Part shown: one piece after another, positions 29,897 through 39,678 of the stretch
How positions within the stretch are numbered: the stretch's first letter is position 1
How the letters are laid out: the number at the start of each line of letters is the position of its first letter
From: Pyrinomonadaceae bacterium
GTDB lineage: Bacteria > Acidobacteriota > Blastocatellia > Pyrinomonadales > Pyrinomonadaceae
Direction: 5' to 3'
NCBI GenBank assembly: GCA_025054715.1
Contig: JANWYH010000002.1
Span: 248,001-312,000 of the forward strand
DNA length: 64,000 bases
Program-made: the position numbers and the translations under genes
Notes under the pieces: model-generated
What the model was told of the DNA's origin: nothing
Seen by the model: the letters and a program-made list of their open reading frames with translations, nothing else
Databases searched by the model: none

Positions 29897-31371
29897 AGCA
29901 AATATGCGTTTCGATTTGTGCAAAAAGCCTTAGCGAGCTGATTGAGAAAGCTCGTTCGGTTGATGCAGAAATTGTAGAGTTAAGGCTGGATTGTCTCGAT
30001 GATTTAGGTGAGGAAACCGTTGATGTTCTGTTAAGTCTTAAAAAATGCCTGATTCTTACATATCGCTCTGAAAGCCAAGGTGGAGAAAAGCCTTTGAAAA
30101 AGCATTTATGGTTTAGTATTTTGCAGAGACTGTCTTCTAGATTGAAATCTGAAAATGTATTTGTTGATTGCGAATACGGTTTTCCGGAGGGGCTTTTTTC
30201 CGATCTTAAAAAAATAGTTTCTTTTCATTCTTTTTCGGGCAAGAAAACAGACATACAGAAGATTTATGAGCAGATGATCAAAAGTGCGGAGATTGTGAAA
30301 GTAGCCGTAATGGCGGACGATGCGTTAGATGCGATTGAAATCTGGGATTTGCTTGGTGCAGCGAAAAGAGACAGCAAAAAACTTATCCCGATTGCCATGG
30401 GCGAAGGCGGGAAATGGACTAGAATTTTAGGATTGGCTTATGGTGCATTTGTTACCTTTGCTTGTTTAAGCGAAGAAGAAGCTACAGCGCCGGGGCAGAT
30501 TTCTTTTCGAGAAATGAAGGAAGTTTACCGTGTAGAAGATTTGACAGAAAAGAGCGAAGTTTACGGACTTTTGGCTGGCGATACAACCTATTCTCTTTCG
30601 CCTTACATTCATAATCTTGCGTTCAGGCATAACTTTGTGGATGCTGTTTTTGTTCCTTTCCAAACTAGAAATATCGAGAAATTTTTAACCGAAATGGTCG
30701 CTAAAAAAAGAGTCAATTTCAAGGGATTTGCGGTTACAAATCCGCATAAAGAAAAGATAATCGGTTATCTCGATGAGATTGATTGCATAGCAAGCAAAAC
30801 GGAAGCAGTTAATACCGTGAAGATTGAGAATGGCAAGTTGAAAGGCTATAACACAGATGTAGAAGGATTCATTAAGCCGCTAACTGAAATTTACGGGGAA
30901 TTAAAAAACACACGTGTTGCCCTTGTAGGCTCCGGTGGGGCGGCTCGTTCCTGTGTTTATGCCTTAAAAAACAAAGGTGCTCAAGTCACTATATTTTCCC
31001 GTAATATGGAAAAGGCAAAAAAACTAGCAGAGAAGTTCGATGTTTCGTTCGCTGAGTTTTCAGTGGGGGAAAATTTATTTGATAATTTCGACATACTTGT
31101 AAATGCTACTCCGACAGGTACAAAGGGAGCCTACGAGAATGAAACGATTGCTAAGGCAGACGATTTGAAAGGTCTTCATTTAGTTTACGACCTCGTTTAC
31201 AATCCTTTTCGGACAAAGCTAATGAAAGAGGCTGAAAAAGCATGCATTCCTGCTATTGGAGGGCTTGCAATGCTTATAACTCAGGCAGCAAGACAGCAGC
31301 AAATATGGACGGGGAAGCAACCGCCTGTAGAGCAGATGAGTCAAGTGGCTTTAAGAAGGATTACTTTTTAG
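29893..31371 (+). CDS. aroDE: Bifunctional type I 3-dehydroquinate dehydratase / shikimate dehydrogenase
   Basis: Carries out two consecutive steps of the shikimate pathway. 492 residues from the ATG at 29893 (ATGA overlap with the TspO-like gene). The N-terminal type I dehydratase (about 1-225) shows VELRLDCLDD, the histidine in SFHSFSG and the Schiff-base Lys136 in VKVAVMADD. The C-terminal dehydrogenase (about 232-492) shows YSLSPYIHN for shikimate binding, the catalytic lysine in TNPHKEK, NAVNT-type AVNTVK, and the NADP-binding VALVGSGGAARS. The fused form is best known in plants and also occurs in some bacteria. The 3' end overlaps the convergent UbiB-like gene by 11 bases. Confidence 0.95.
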   Translation: MKQICVSICAKSLSELIEKARSVDAEIVELRLDCLDDLGEETVDVLLSLKKCLILTYRSESQGGEKPLKKHLWFSILQRLSSRLKSENVFVDCEYGFPEGLFSDLKKIVSFHSFSGKKTDIQKIYEQMIKSAEIVKVAVMADDALDAIEIWDLLGAAKRDSKKLIPIAMGEGGKWTRILGLAYGAFVTFACLSEEEATAPGQISFREMKEVYRVEDLTEKSEVYGLLAGDTTYSLSPYIHNLAFRHNFVDAVFVPFQTRNIEKFLTEMVAKKRVNFKGFAVTNPHKEKIIGYLDEIDCIASKTEAVNTVKIENGKLKGYNTDVEGFIKPLTEIYGELKNTRVALVGSGGAARSCVYALKNKGAQVTIFSRNMEKAKKLAEKFDVSFAEFSVGENLFDNFDILVNATPTGTKGAYENETIAKADDLKGLHLVYDLVYNPFRTKLMKEAEKACIPAIGGLAMLITQAARQQQIWTGKQPPVEQMSQVALRRITF

Positions 31372-33031
31372 AGAATTCGTCGTTTGCTCTTTCCAAAATG
31401 GTTTTTATTGCCATTTTTGCTAGCTTCCATGTTCTTTCAAAATCTATTTTGCCGTTGCTTTCTTCTTTTCCTAAAAGTTTGTTTAAGATGGTTTTACTGA
31501 GGTCTCTACCTTCTCGTTTCAACATAAATTCTTTGGCATAAGGCTTTGCTGTTTCGAAGAAGTTAAACTCTGGGTCGGTTATAATTCCGATTCCTTCTAA
31601 AGTCATCAAAGCGCGCATTATGTATGTGAAGTTTGAGGGAAGCCTAAACGGGTAATCATACATAACGTCTGCAAGCTCGTAAGTTAATTCTTTGAACTTT
31701 ACATCTTTGAGCTTCAGGTTTAGATGGTATTTGAACATTTTTTCGACGACTGGGCGAACTATTTCAGGATTGACTCCAGGCTTGAGGAAATCCAAATCAA
31801 TCAGGTCTTGTGCAATTCCTGCGGCGTCTCTTCTTACAACATGAAAAAAGGCATCAATCATTTTTGATTGTAATTTCGGTGTAATTCTTCCAACCATTCC
31901 AAAGTCGAAGAATGCCAGCCGACCGTCTTTCATTACAAGCAAGTTTCCCGGATGCGGATCAGCATGAAAAAAGCCATCTTCGAGAAGTTGCTTCAAGTAG
32001 GTGCGAATTAAGAGCCTGTTTATTTTCTCTGGAGCAATTCCTTTCATTCGTAGCTCTTCGATGTCAGTCACTTTCGTTCCCTCGATAAATTCCATCGTGA
32101 GAACTTTTTTAGTTGTGGCTTGCCAGTAAATTTTCGGAACGTAAATGTTTTTCCATTCACGGAAATTGTTTCTGAATCGCTCGGCATTTCTAGCTTCTGC
32201 TAAATAATCCATTTCTTCTTGGATAGTTTCTTCAAATTCTGTGAGCATTCCAGTCCAGTCGGCATTTTCATTAAGAGAGGGGAAGCGCTCGCTGAAACGA
32301 GCTATTTTCCTTAAAATTTCTATGTCGCCTTTAATGATAGTCGCAAGATTTGGTCTTTGGACTTTTACAGCTACAAGTTCACCTGTTTTCAGTTTTGCTT
32401 GGTAAACTTGACCTAGGCTTGCTGCTGCTATTGGTTCGTTTGAAATCCATTCGAAGACATCTTCCAACTTTTTTCCAAGTTCTTTTTCGATTCGAGCAAA
32501 TGCAAGCTGATTTGGAAATGGCGGAACTTTATCTTGGAGCTCGCCAAGAGTTTTTATAAAAGGCAATGGTAAAAGATCGGCTCGAGTGCCAAGAGCCTGT
32601 CCTATCTTTATAAAAGTTGGTCCAAGTCGGATAAGTTTTTCTCTAAGCCATACGGCTTGCTTTTCTTGAGCTTTCTCCTTACTTTGTTCGTTGCCTATAA
32701 GCAACCACCTTAAGAGTTCTAAGAATTTATGGAAAATCCAAAGTCTAGCTCTATAGAGCTTCTCTCCTAAGACGGCAAGCCACGTAAGCCTCGAAGCCAT
32801 CTGCATTCTAGCGTCTGCTTGTTTGAGATGGTGTTTTCGATGTATCTCATACTGATCAAGATAAAGATAAAGTGAGAGCATCCCTATGACGTGTCCGATT
32901 TCAATCAGTCGAAAAAGCCCGCGCAGACCTTTGTATCTTTTTCCGACACTTTTTTCTTTAGACAATAGGCTTTTTTCATTTGCCGTGATTATTGCCAGTG
33001 GTGAATTTATAACTTGTTCATTTTTTCTCAT
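31361..33031 (-). CDS. ABC1/UbiB/AarF-family atypical kinase
   Basis: 556 residues. Family motifs: KxGQ (FIKIGQALGTRADLLP), the Ala-rich loop AAASLGQVYQAKLK that replaces the glycine-rich loop, VAVKVQRPN with the lysine, EMDYLAEARNAERF, FFHADPHPGNLL (catalytic loop), and FFDFGMVGR (DFG). Such proteins support ubiquinone or other quinone synthesis as ATPases/kinases. No clear C-terminal membrane helix pair as in E. coli UbiB is visible, so I give no gene symbol. It ends against aroDE and is divergent from the type VI secretion cluster. Confidence 0.9.
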   Translation of the reverse strand: MRKNEQVINSPLAIITANEKSLLSKEKSVGKRYKGLRGLFRLIEIGHVIGMLSLYLYLDQYEIHRKHHLKQADARMQMASRLTWLAVLGEKLYRARLWIFHKFLELLRWLLIGNEQSKEKAQEKQAVWLREKLIRLGPTFIKIGQALGTRADLLPLPFIKTLGELQDKVPPFPNQLAFARIEKELGKKLEDVFEWISNEPIAAASLGQVYQAKLKTGELVAVKVQRPNLATIIKGDIEILRKIARFSERFPSLNENADWTGMLTEFEETIQEEMDYLAEARNAERFRNNFREWKNIYVPKIYWQATTKKVLTMEFIEGTKVTDIEELRMKGIAPEKINRLLIRTYLKQLLEDGFFHADPHPGNLLVMKDGRLAFFDFGMVGRITPKLQSKMIDAFFHVVRRDAAGIAQDLIDLDFLKPGVNPEIVRPVVEKMFKYHLNLKLKDVKFKELTYELADVMYDYPFRLPSNFTYIMRALMTLEGIGIITDPEFNFFETAKPYAKEFMLKREGRDLSKTILNKLLGKEESNGKIDFERTWKLAKMAIKTILERANDEFSKK

Positions 33032-33255
33032 AAAACGCTCTATCTTTAGAATCCCAGATCGTGGTAGGGTTTGTAAAGAGTTTCACAAGTTTTCTTTTGA
33101 TTCTTATTTGCTAAATCAAATAAAGCAGGATTATGTTTACAACATGTGTTTTTTGTGATAGTATCATTGTAAAGTTTGGGGCTTTGGTTTTTCTTAAGTT
33201 TCCTACCTTCAGATTTCACGAAGGCGGTTTTTGAGAAATTTCAAAGAAAGAAGTT
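33032..33255. promoter_or_regulatory. Divergent promoter region between the UbiB-like gene and the T6SS operon
   Basis: 224 bases with no supported gene. It must hold the promoter of the tssK-first operon unless that operon starts elsewhere. An AT-rich stretch around 33136-33167 (TTTACA, then TATCAT) has promoter-like elements, but the spacing (20 bases) is off consensus. Two copies of TTGTAAAG (33071 and 33167) are present; their meaning is unknown. No sigma-54 element is evident. Confidence 0.3.
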
Positions 33256-34608
33256 ATGAGCCGTTACAGAAAAATAGTTTGGAACGAAGGAATGCTCCTT
33301 ACGCCGCACCACTTTCAGCAGTGGGACAATTATCATGAAGACTTGCTCAATTCACGCATAAACTCTCTTTTTGCTTTCAACTACGGAGTGTTGGATTTAC
33401 AGTTAAATCATGAAGCTATAGCAAATGGAAACTTTCAAATAATTTCTTGCCGAGCTGTTTTACCTGATGGATTGATGGTTAACATTCCTGATACTGATCC
33501 TGAACCTAGCTTGCGTCCGATAGCTGAGCATTTTCGAACAGAGCAAGAATCTTTAGGAGCATATCTAGCTATTCCCGCTCATAGATTTGGTTCCGCTAAT
33601 TTTCAAGCTAACGGGGCCCCAGAAAATGTCAATGTAAGATTTTTGCAAGAAGGTGTTCTGGTAAAAGATGAAACCACAGGAACTAATGAACAACCTATAG
33701 CCTTTGCTAAACCTAACTTAAGGATAATTTTTGAAGACGAGTTGCGAGATGGTTTTACCTCGATAAAAATTGCCGAGTTAGTAAGGACAGCGACAGGACA
33801 ATTTAAGGTATCAGAGAACTACATTCCACCTGTGCTGTCTGTATCAGCTTCGCCTTGGCTTGTAAACATGCTTCGTCAGCTTGTAGAAATCCTTATAACT
33901 AAAAGCAGCACATTAGGCGAGCAGAGAAGACAGAGTCGATCCTCGTTAGCTGATTTTACAACTTCTGATGTTGCTATCTTTTGGCTTTTACACACTGTAA
34001 ATTCTGCTATTCCGATTTTGTTGCACTATTTCAACTCGCCATTAGTTCATCCTGAGAAATTATATTTGAAAATGTCGGAGCTAGTAGGTGAGTTAATGAC
34101 TTTTTCAATCGATCTTCATCCGAAGAACATAGTTAGATACGACCATGATGATTTGTATTATACGTTTAGTAATCTTTCGGCTCAACTAAGAGATTTACTT
34201 GAAACGGTCATTCCAACGCGTTGCGTGCCGATACCGCTGGAGAAAATTAGTGCTACTACCTATGTCGGTAGGGTAGAGGATGACAGATTGTTAAATGAGG
34301 CAGAATTTTATTTAGCTATTAACGCAAATATGCCAGCTTCTAGGATAATTGAGGAAGTTCCAAGAATTCTGAAAATTGCCTCACGTGATACGATTGATAC
34401 GGTTGTTGGACTAGCGTTGCCGGGTGTTCCTTTGATTTACAGAGAAACTCCGCCAGCTTCGATTCCGGCAAGAATGGGATTTAAGTATTTTCAGCTTGAT
34501 ACGAGCGGAGCTTATTGGGAAGGAATCAAGGGCTCGAAGGTTTTGGCTGTTTATGTTCCCGAAAAAGTCCCCGATGAAAAATTAGAAATGTATGCCATAA
34601 AACCCTAA
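33256..34608 (+). CDS. tssK: Type VI secretion baseplate protein TssK
   Basis: TssK links the T6SS baseplate to the inner-membrane complex. 450 residues, the family norm. The N-terminus is diagnostic: KIVWNEGMLLTPHHFQQWD, then the ImpJ/VasE core with PDGLMVNIPD-type turns and LLHYFNSPLVHPEKLYLKM, and the C-terminal head IYRETPPASIPARMGFKYF near the end. First gene of the cluster; tssL follows 13 bases later. Confidence 0.96.
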   Translation: MSRYRKIVWNEGMLLTPHHFQQWDNYHEDLLNSRINSLFAFNYGVLDLQLNHEAIANGNFQIISCRAVLPDGLMVNIPDTDPEPSLRPIAEHFRTEQESLGAYLAIPAHRFGSANFQANGAPENVNVRFLQEGVLVKDETTGTNEQPIAFAKPNLRIIFEDELRDGFTSIKIAELVRTATGQFKVSENYIPPVLSVSASPWLVNMLRQLVEILITKSSTLGEQRRQSRSSLADFTTSDVAIFWLLHTVNSAIPILLHYFNSPLVHPEKLYLKMSELVGELMTFSIDLHPKNIVRYDHDDLYYTFSNLSAQLRDLLETVIPTRCVPIPLEKISATTYVGRVEDDRLLNEAEFYLAINANMPASRIIEEVPRILKIASRDTIDTVVGLALPGVPLIYRETPPASIPARMGFKYFQLDTSGAYWEGIKGSKVLAVYVPEKVPDEKLEMYAIKP

Positions 34609-34621
34609 GGATTTTTAGAAA

Positions 34622-35329
34622 ATGTCCGAAGTAAATATACAAACCATTCGCAGAGTTGCACCGCAAAGTCCGCGTGATCTCGTGTATTTTGCTTCTCCGA
34701 TTTTTGATTTGATCTTGCGGCTACAAGCAGGACTTGTCAAGCCGTCTAATGAGTTACGGCCTAAGATAAAATCTCTTTTGGAAGATTTCGATCGCCGGAC
34801 AGAGCGTTATAAGTTCAATCACAGAATTGTAAACGAAGCGAAATTTGCGCTTGCTGCTTTTGTTGATGAAACTGTCTTGACAGGAGATTTTCACCTTAAG
34901 GAAGAGTGGGAAAGGTTTCCAATTCAGCTTGAGTACTTTCAGGAACAGCTAGCAGGTGAGAAATTTTTTGATCGTCTCGAAAACCTCTTGCTTGATATAC
35001 AGAAGACAGCTGATGCTGTTGAAGTTTATTACGTATGCTTGCTTTTAGGATTTAAGGGAAAATATGCTATTTATGAGCAGAATAAGCTTCTTGATATAAT
35101 GCAAAAAACTGCAAATGCCTTAGTAAAGGTAGGTAAAATCAAGCAAGTTAATCTATCTCCTAATGCCATAATTAACGATCAGCCGCCACCACCTGAAAAA
35201 AAAGGACTACCGATGTGGGCAAAATTGATGGCTCTCGGGGGTCTGTTATTTGTAGTCTTGATTTATTTGGTTATGTATCTTCTAGCGTCGAAATTTTTAG
35301 ATGACACGATGCAAAGGTTACAGCTTTAG
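34622..35329 (+). CDS. tssL: Type VI secretion membrane protein TssL (DotU/IcmH family)
   Basis: 235 residues. The cytoplasmic DotU domain has the usual KFALAAFVDETVL and the Y-Q/EFFxRL-type segment (GEKFFDRLENLL), plus VYYVCLLLGFKGKY. One membrane helix is close to the C-terminus (about 201-224, MALGGLLFVVLIYLVMYLLA), as in tail-anchored TssL. There is no peptidoglycan-binding extension. It should pair with TssM, whose gene starts 5 bases downstream. Confidence 0.95.
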   Translation: MSEVNIQTIRRVAPQSPRDLVYFASPIFDLILRLQAGLVKPSNELRPKIKSLLEDFDRRTERYKFNHRIVNEAKFALAAFVDETVLTGDFHLKEEWERFPIQLEYFQEQLAGEKFFDRLENLLLDIQKTADAVEVYYVCLLLGFKGKYAIYEQNKLLDIMQKTANALVKVGKIKQVNLSPNAIINDQPPPPEKKGLPMWAKLMALGGLLFVVLIYLVMYLLASKFLDDTMQRLQL

Positions 35330-35334
35330 TAAAT

Positions 35335-38300
35335 ATGTCAGAATGGCATTTTAATCAGCTTCGCTATGCACTTGGAATAGGAGGACTTTTCTCCTTTTAT
35401 GGAGTAGTTTCGTTGATTGTCTGGTTTGCAGGGGAGCAATTAGGTTATCCGATAAGCCAGCGAATAGTTGTCATTGCGCTTGTTTTATTAACTTTACCTA
35501 TTTCGCTAGTAGTTGGATATGTCGTTACGAGACGCAACAACAAGAGTGAAGTAAAACAGCATGTAGCTTCATCGCCGCAAGAGCCGACAACGCCTAGTGT
35601 GCATTTTGATGAACTACAGAAAGCAGCTGAGCAAGTGGTTCAGTTTCTTGCGGCTTCAAAGCATAATGTTTATTCTTTGCCATGGTATCTTGTCGTAGGA
35701 GCGCATAGATCAGGAAAAACAGCATTGATTTTAGGTTCTCGTTTGAATTTTCAGACTTTGCCGAATCAGCGTCAGTCAGAGATAAGATTTATACGTCCGA
35801 CGCGTTCAGTTGAGTGGAGAGTTGCAACGGAAGCAGTTTTTATTGACACGGCTGGTCGGTATTTATCTGAGAATCCTGTTGATATAGAGGAATGGAGAGC
35901 GCTTCTTGAAGTTATTAAAAGATATCGTCCTGAAAGGCTGGTTGATGGAATTATAGTTACAGCAAGCTGCGAAAAGCTGATGCTTGCTGAAGAAAAGGAA
36001 ATTGAGGAACAGGCAAAGATTTTGCGCGCAAGGATAGATGATGTTTTGGCAAAGTCTAAGGTTCAACTGCCAACCTACGTTGTTTTCACCTTTGCAGATT
36101 CTATCGAGGGCTTTAGAGATTCATTTTCAACTTCACAAAAGGAAGGAGAGAAGTTAGTATGGGGAGCGACAATTCCGCTTGAGAAAAGTCAGCAGGCAGC
36201 TGCTTCGTTATTTGATAGCGAGTTTGGCATTTTGCAAGAAGCCATAATGAAAAGACGGCTTTTTCGACTAAGTGCGCCTTTTCCGCCGATAAAGCAGCTA
36301 AAAATCTTCAATTTCCCACGGCATTTTGATTCGGTAGGTCAAAAAGCAGGATATTTCGTTTCAAAGCTTCTGCAGCCAAATCCTTTTAGTAGTAGCCCGC
36401 TTTTCAGAGGTTTCTATTTTACGGCTGTACCTGTTAGCCGCCCAAAAGTTTCTCCAGACAAGACCATGGCAGTTGCGCCGAGTGAAGTTAAAGAAACTTT
36501 TTTCACCGAACCTCTGTTTCGTCAAGTAATTTTGCGGGATCGCAATCTCGTTGTGAATTTTCTATCGCAAAAACAAGGTGCTCCTATTCTGGGCTGGGTT
36601 TTAATGGCGTTAGGGGCGGTTTTGTCAGTTTTGTTTTTGGGATTATCCGGATTTTCGCTTTATCAGAATAAGCTTCTTCTTGATGAAGCTACTGAAAAGG
36701 CTGAGCGGGTTTTCCAAATTTACAAAACTGATGCCGGCAGAGACCTTTTCACGAAAACGCACGATGAAGTGCTCCGAGAAATCAATGCTATTGAAGACTT
36801 GCGCAAGAAACTTGTCGAACTTGACGAATATGAAAGAAACGGTGCTCCGTGGTGGATGAGATTCGGGCTTTACTCTGGAAATAGAGCGTATAGGGAAAGA
36901 CTTCTAAACATCTACTTTAATGCCGTAGAGCATAGATTCAAAAAACCTGCTATTAGAAAGCTAGAATCCGATTTACAAGAATTTGCTTCAGGACAATTTA
37001 ACTTTCAAGGGACGCTTACCGAAAAGGACGAGGAAGTTCTAGGGAAAAATTACGATCTTTTGAAGGCTTATCTAATGCTTTCCGGAAAGCCAGAATATCG
37101 CGAGCATGCAGAGTCTAGCTTTCTGGCTTCTACTTTATCTGATTACTGGAAAAGAGAGTCGAAAATTGGAGAAGGATTATGGTTAGTTGCGCAGCAGCAG
37201 CTTGAATTCTGGGCAAAACAAGTTGACAGAGACGAATTTCCTTTTATTTTGACTAATGAAAATCTGATAACACAAGTTCGTCAGAAACTGCGGGCTTATC
37301 CAGCTTGGCAAAGATATTACAAACGTAAAGTTACAGATATATCGAAAATGCTAAATGAGAGACAAGGTGATATTACGGTTGCAAACATTCTTGCTCGAAA
37401 CGGTGCAAGCTCTGATTTTATAGAAGGCAATTATCGTGTGCCTAATGCTTTCACGATTGATGGTTTTTTGATGATGGACGAGGCTATAAAGAACGCTAGT
37501 AGGGAATTAAGTGCTGACGACTGGGTGGTGGGTGAAGAAAGTAAAGTTAGTGCAGAAGGAGTTGAGGCGAGTCTTATTCAAGAAAGGTATTTTCGAGACT
37601 ATACTGATGAATGGAGAAAGTTTGTCAAAGGTATAGATGTAAGAAAATATAATAATCAAGCCGATGCCGAACGAGCTTTTGAGGAATTTATTTCTGCAAA
37701 TTCACCGATGAAGATATTGATGAAAGAAATAGCTAGGCAAACTAACCTGTCAGAATCTGCAAGGCTGTCTAGTTGGTGGGGTTGGATAATAAGCTGGTTT
37801 CAGTCTAAAAAGGCTGAAACTGGTGGAAATACCGTTGTTGAACGTGATTTCCGTCCTCTGTTCAAATTTGTAGAGGATGAGACGATGGCGAAATATGCTA
37901 ATGCCTTAAAGTTGCTAAGAGATAGGTTTGCGGGAATGTCATCGGATGAATTCGCACGAGTTGCTCGTGATCTATCGCAGGACAGAGACACAAAGCTTAA
38001 GCTAAGAGATTCTGAAAACACTGTTTCTAATCTCCTAAGCTCTTTTAACGAAACGCCAGCAGGGCAAGATCTTGCAAATGTCTTGAAAAAGCCAATTGGA
38101 AATTTAAGAGAACTTCTCGGAGCCGGTGTTGCAAGCCAAATAAGAAAGATTTGGAGCGAGCAAATTTTGCCGAGAGCAAAAGAAGTTGAAAAAGGGTATC
38201 CGTTTGAAGAGACAGGCGATGCTGATATTACAAAACTAGCTTCTTACTTAAATCCTGTTGATGGAGACCTGACAAAGTTTTATAACGAAAGGCTTGCAAA

Positions 38301-38874
38301 ATTCTTTGAAGAGTTTGACGGGAAACTTAAAGTAAAAGAAAATAGCGAGGTAAAGTTTTCAGAAGATTTCGTGACATATCTAAACAATGCTTTTCGTTTG
38401 CGTGAAGCTCTCTTTGGAAAAAATAAAACTCCTTCATTTAGTTACGAATTCAGGGTGCAGAAAGTTGAAGGAGCGATAGTAGAGGTAACGATAGACGGGC
38501 AAAAGGTTGATTCTAGTGGAACAGGGTCAACGAATATGAAGTTTCCCGCTACTTCAGGCGAAACGGGTGTTTTCATAAATGTGGTCACGATGTCAAGCGG
38601 ACAAGGTTTTTCAGCAAACACTTCTTCTTCTAACGTCTCTACTTCTGATGTTTCTGCGGAAGGAAGTTTATCACGCAGATTTCCAGGTGCATGGGGTCTT
38701 TTTAGATTCTTTGACGCTGGTTCACCCAGAAAGAACTCAACCACGGGAGAATATCAGTTGAGCTATCGTATTGGAAACAAAGTAGTGAACGCATCTATTA
38801 GACCATCTGGCGGAGATCTTTTTGACAAAAACTTATTTAGATCGGTTCGAGCACCGCAGGAAATTTTGAGGTAA
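35335..38874 (+). CDS. tssM: Type VI secretion membrane complex protein TssM (IcmF/VasK family)
   Basis: 1179 residues, normal for TssM. Two N-terminal helices (about 12-30 and 45-66), then a cytoplasmic NTPase-like domain with an intact Walker A GAHRSGKT near 123-130 and DTAGRY, a third helix about 418-442 (WVLMALGAVLSVLFLGLSGF), and a large periplasmic region with IcmF-related and C-terminal TssM domains. In classical systems the periplasmic end binds the lipoprotein TssJ; no tssJ gene is present in this cluster. tagJ begins 6 bases after the stop. Confidence 0.95.
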   Translation: MSEWHFNQLRYALGIGGLFSFYGVVSLIVWFAGEQLGYPISQRIVVIALVLLTLPISLVVGYVVTRRNNKSEVKQHVASSPQEPTTPSVHFDELQKAAEQVVQFLAASKHNVYSLPWYLVVGAHRSGKTALILGSRLNFQTLPNQRQSEIRFIRPTRSVEWRVATEAVFIDTAGRYLSENPVDIEEWRALLEVIKRYRPERLVDGIIVTASCEKLMLAEEKEIEEQAKILRARIDDVLAKSKVQLPTYVVFTFADSIEGFRDSFSTSQKEGEKLVWGATIPLEKSQQAAASLFDSEFGILQEAIMKRRLFRLSAPFPPIKQLKIFNFPRHFDSVGQKAGYFVSKLLQPNPFSSSPLFRGFYFTAVPVSRPKVSPDKTMAVAPSEVKETFFTEPLFRQVILRDRNLVVNFLSQKQGAPILGWVLMALGAVLSVLFLGLSGFSLYQNKLLLDEATEKAERVFQIYKTDAGRDLFTKTHDEVLREINAIEDLRKKLVELDEYERNGAPWWMRFGLYSGNRAYRERLLNIYFNAVEHRFKKPAIRKLESDLQEFASGQFNFQGTLTEKDEEVLGKNYDLLKAYLMLSGKPEYREHAESSFLASTLSDYWKRESKIGEGLWLVAQQQLEFWAKQVDRDEFPFILTNENLITQVRQKLRAYPAWQRYYKRKVTDISKMLNERQGDITVANILARNGASSDFIEGNYRVPNAFTIDGFLMMDEAIKNASRELSADDWVVGEESKVSAEGVEASLIQERYFRDYTDEWRKFVKGIDVRKYNNQADAERAFEEFISANSPMKILMKEIARQTNLSESARLSSWWGWIISWFQSKKAETGGNTVVERDFRPLFKFVEDETMAKYANALKLLRDRFAGMSSDEFARVARDLSQDRDTKLKLRDSENTVSNLLSSFNETPAGQDLANVLKKPIGNLRELLGAGVASQIRKIWSEQILPRAKEVEKGYPFEETGDADITKLASYLNPVDGDLTKFYNERLAKFFEEFDGKLKVKENSEVKFSEDFVTYLNNAFRLREALFGKNKTPSFSYEFRVQKVEGAIVEVTIDGQKVDSSGTGSTNMKFPATSGETGVFINVVTMSSGQGFSANTSSSNVSTSDVSAEGSLSRRFPGAWGLFRFFDAGSPRKNSTTGEYQLSYRIGNKVVNASIRPSGGDLFDKNLFRSVRAPQEILR

Positions 38875-38880
38875 GTTAAA

Positions 38881-39678
38881 ATGCAAGAAGCGAAGGCAAA
38901 ATTTGATAGTGGCGATTTGAAAGGTGCTATAGAGTCTTTGATTCAGACTGTAAAGCAAAAACCTACAGATTTTCAGGCGAGAACATTCCTATTTGAACTA
39001 TCACTTTTTTCAGGAGATTGGGAACGAGCAGAGCGACAGTTAGATGCGATTGGACAAATGGACGCTAAAACCGCTTTCGGAGCAAAAGTTTATCAACAAT
39101 GCATAATTGCTGAAAGAAAACGATCTCAATTTTTTTCAGAGAACCTAAAGCCTGAATTTGTAACAGAAGTGCCTGAATATATCTATGGACTTTTGAAGGC
39201 GAATGGATACCTGATTAGTAAAGAGAGCGCTAGAGCTCGAGAAGTTCTTAATGAGGTGGAAGAAAAAAGACCAGCTTTTTCTTGTCAGATTAACGGAAAG
39301 TCAGTCAAAGACTTTAGAGATTGCAATGATTTGACAGCTTGTGTTTTTGAGGTTTTTGTTCGTGATTCTTATGTTTGGATTCCATTTGAACAAGTAAAAA
39401 GTATTGAATTTGTTCCGCTTAAATCTCTCAGAGACGTGTTTTGGCGACAAGCGAAGATTGAGACCTTAAATGGCACAAGTGGAGAAGTTTTTGTTCCTGC
39501 CATGTATTCGGATTCTTGGAATAGCGAAGACAACAATGTAAAACTAGGTCGCGCAACTGTTTGGCAAGATGCGGGTGATGAAGTCTGTATCGGTAAGGGG
39601 CAGCGAGTTTTCTTTGTTGATGAAGATATTAAGCCAATTCTAGAAATTGAAAAAATAGAGTTTCAGCATGCGGTATGA
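38881..39678 (+). CDS. tagJ: Type VI secretion accessory protein TagJ (ImpE family)
   Basis: 265 residues. The N-terminal half is TPR-like (AKFDSGDLKGAIESLIQTVK, RTFLFELSLFSGDWERAERQLD), and the C-terminal half is the ImpE domain (WIPFEQVKSIEFVPLKSLRD, VFVPAMYSDSW). In Pseudomonas TagJ binds the N-terminal helix of the sheath protein TssB; it is found only in a subset of T6SSs. The stop overlaps tssA by ATGA, suggesting coupled synthesis. Confidence 0.92.
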   Translation: MQEAKAKFDSGDLKGAIESLIQTVKQKPTDFQARTFLFELSLFSGDWERAERQLDAIGQMDAKTAFGAKVYQQCIIAERKRSQFFSENLKPEFVTEVPEYIYGLLKANGYLISKESARAREVLNEVEEKRPAFSCQINGKSVKDFRDCNDLTACVFEVFVRDSYVWIPFEQVKSIEFVPLKSLRDVFWRQAKIETLNGTSGEVFVPAMYSDSWNSEDNNVKLGRATVWQDAGDEVCIGKGQRVFFVDEDIKPILEIEKIEFQHAV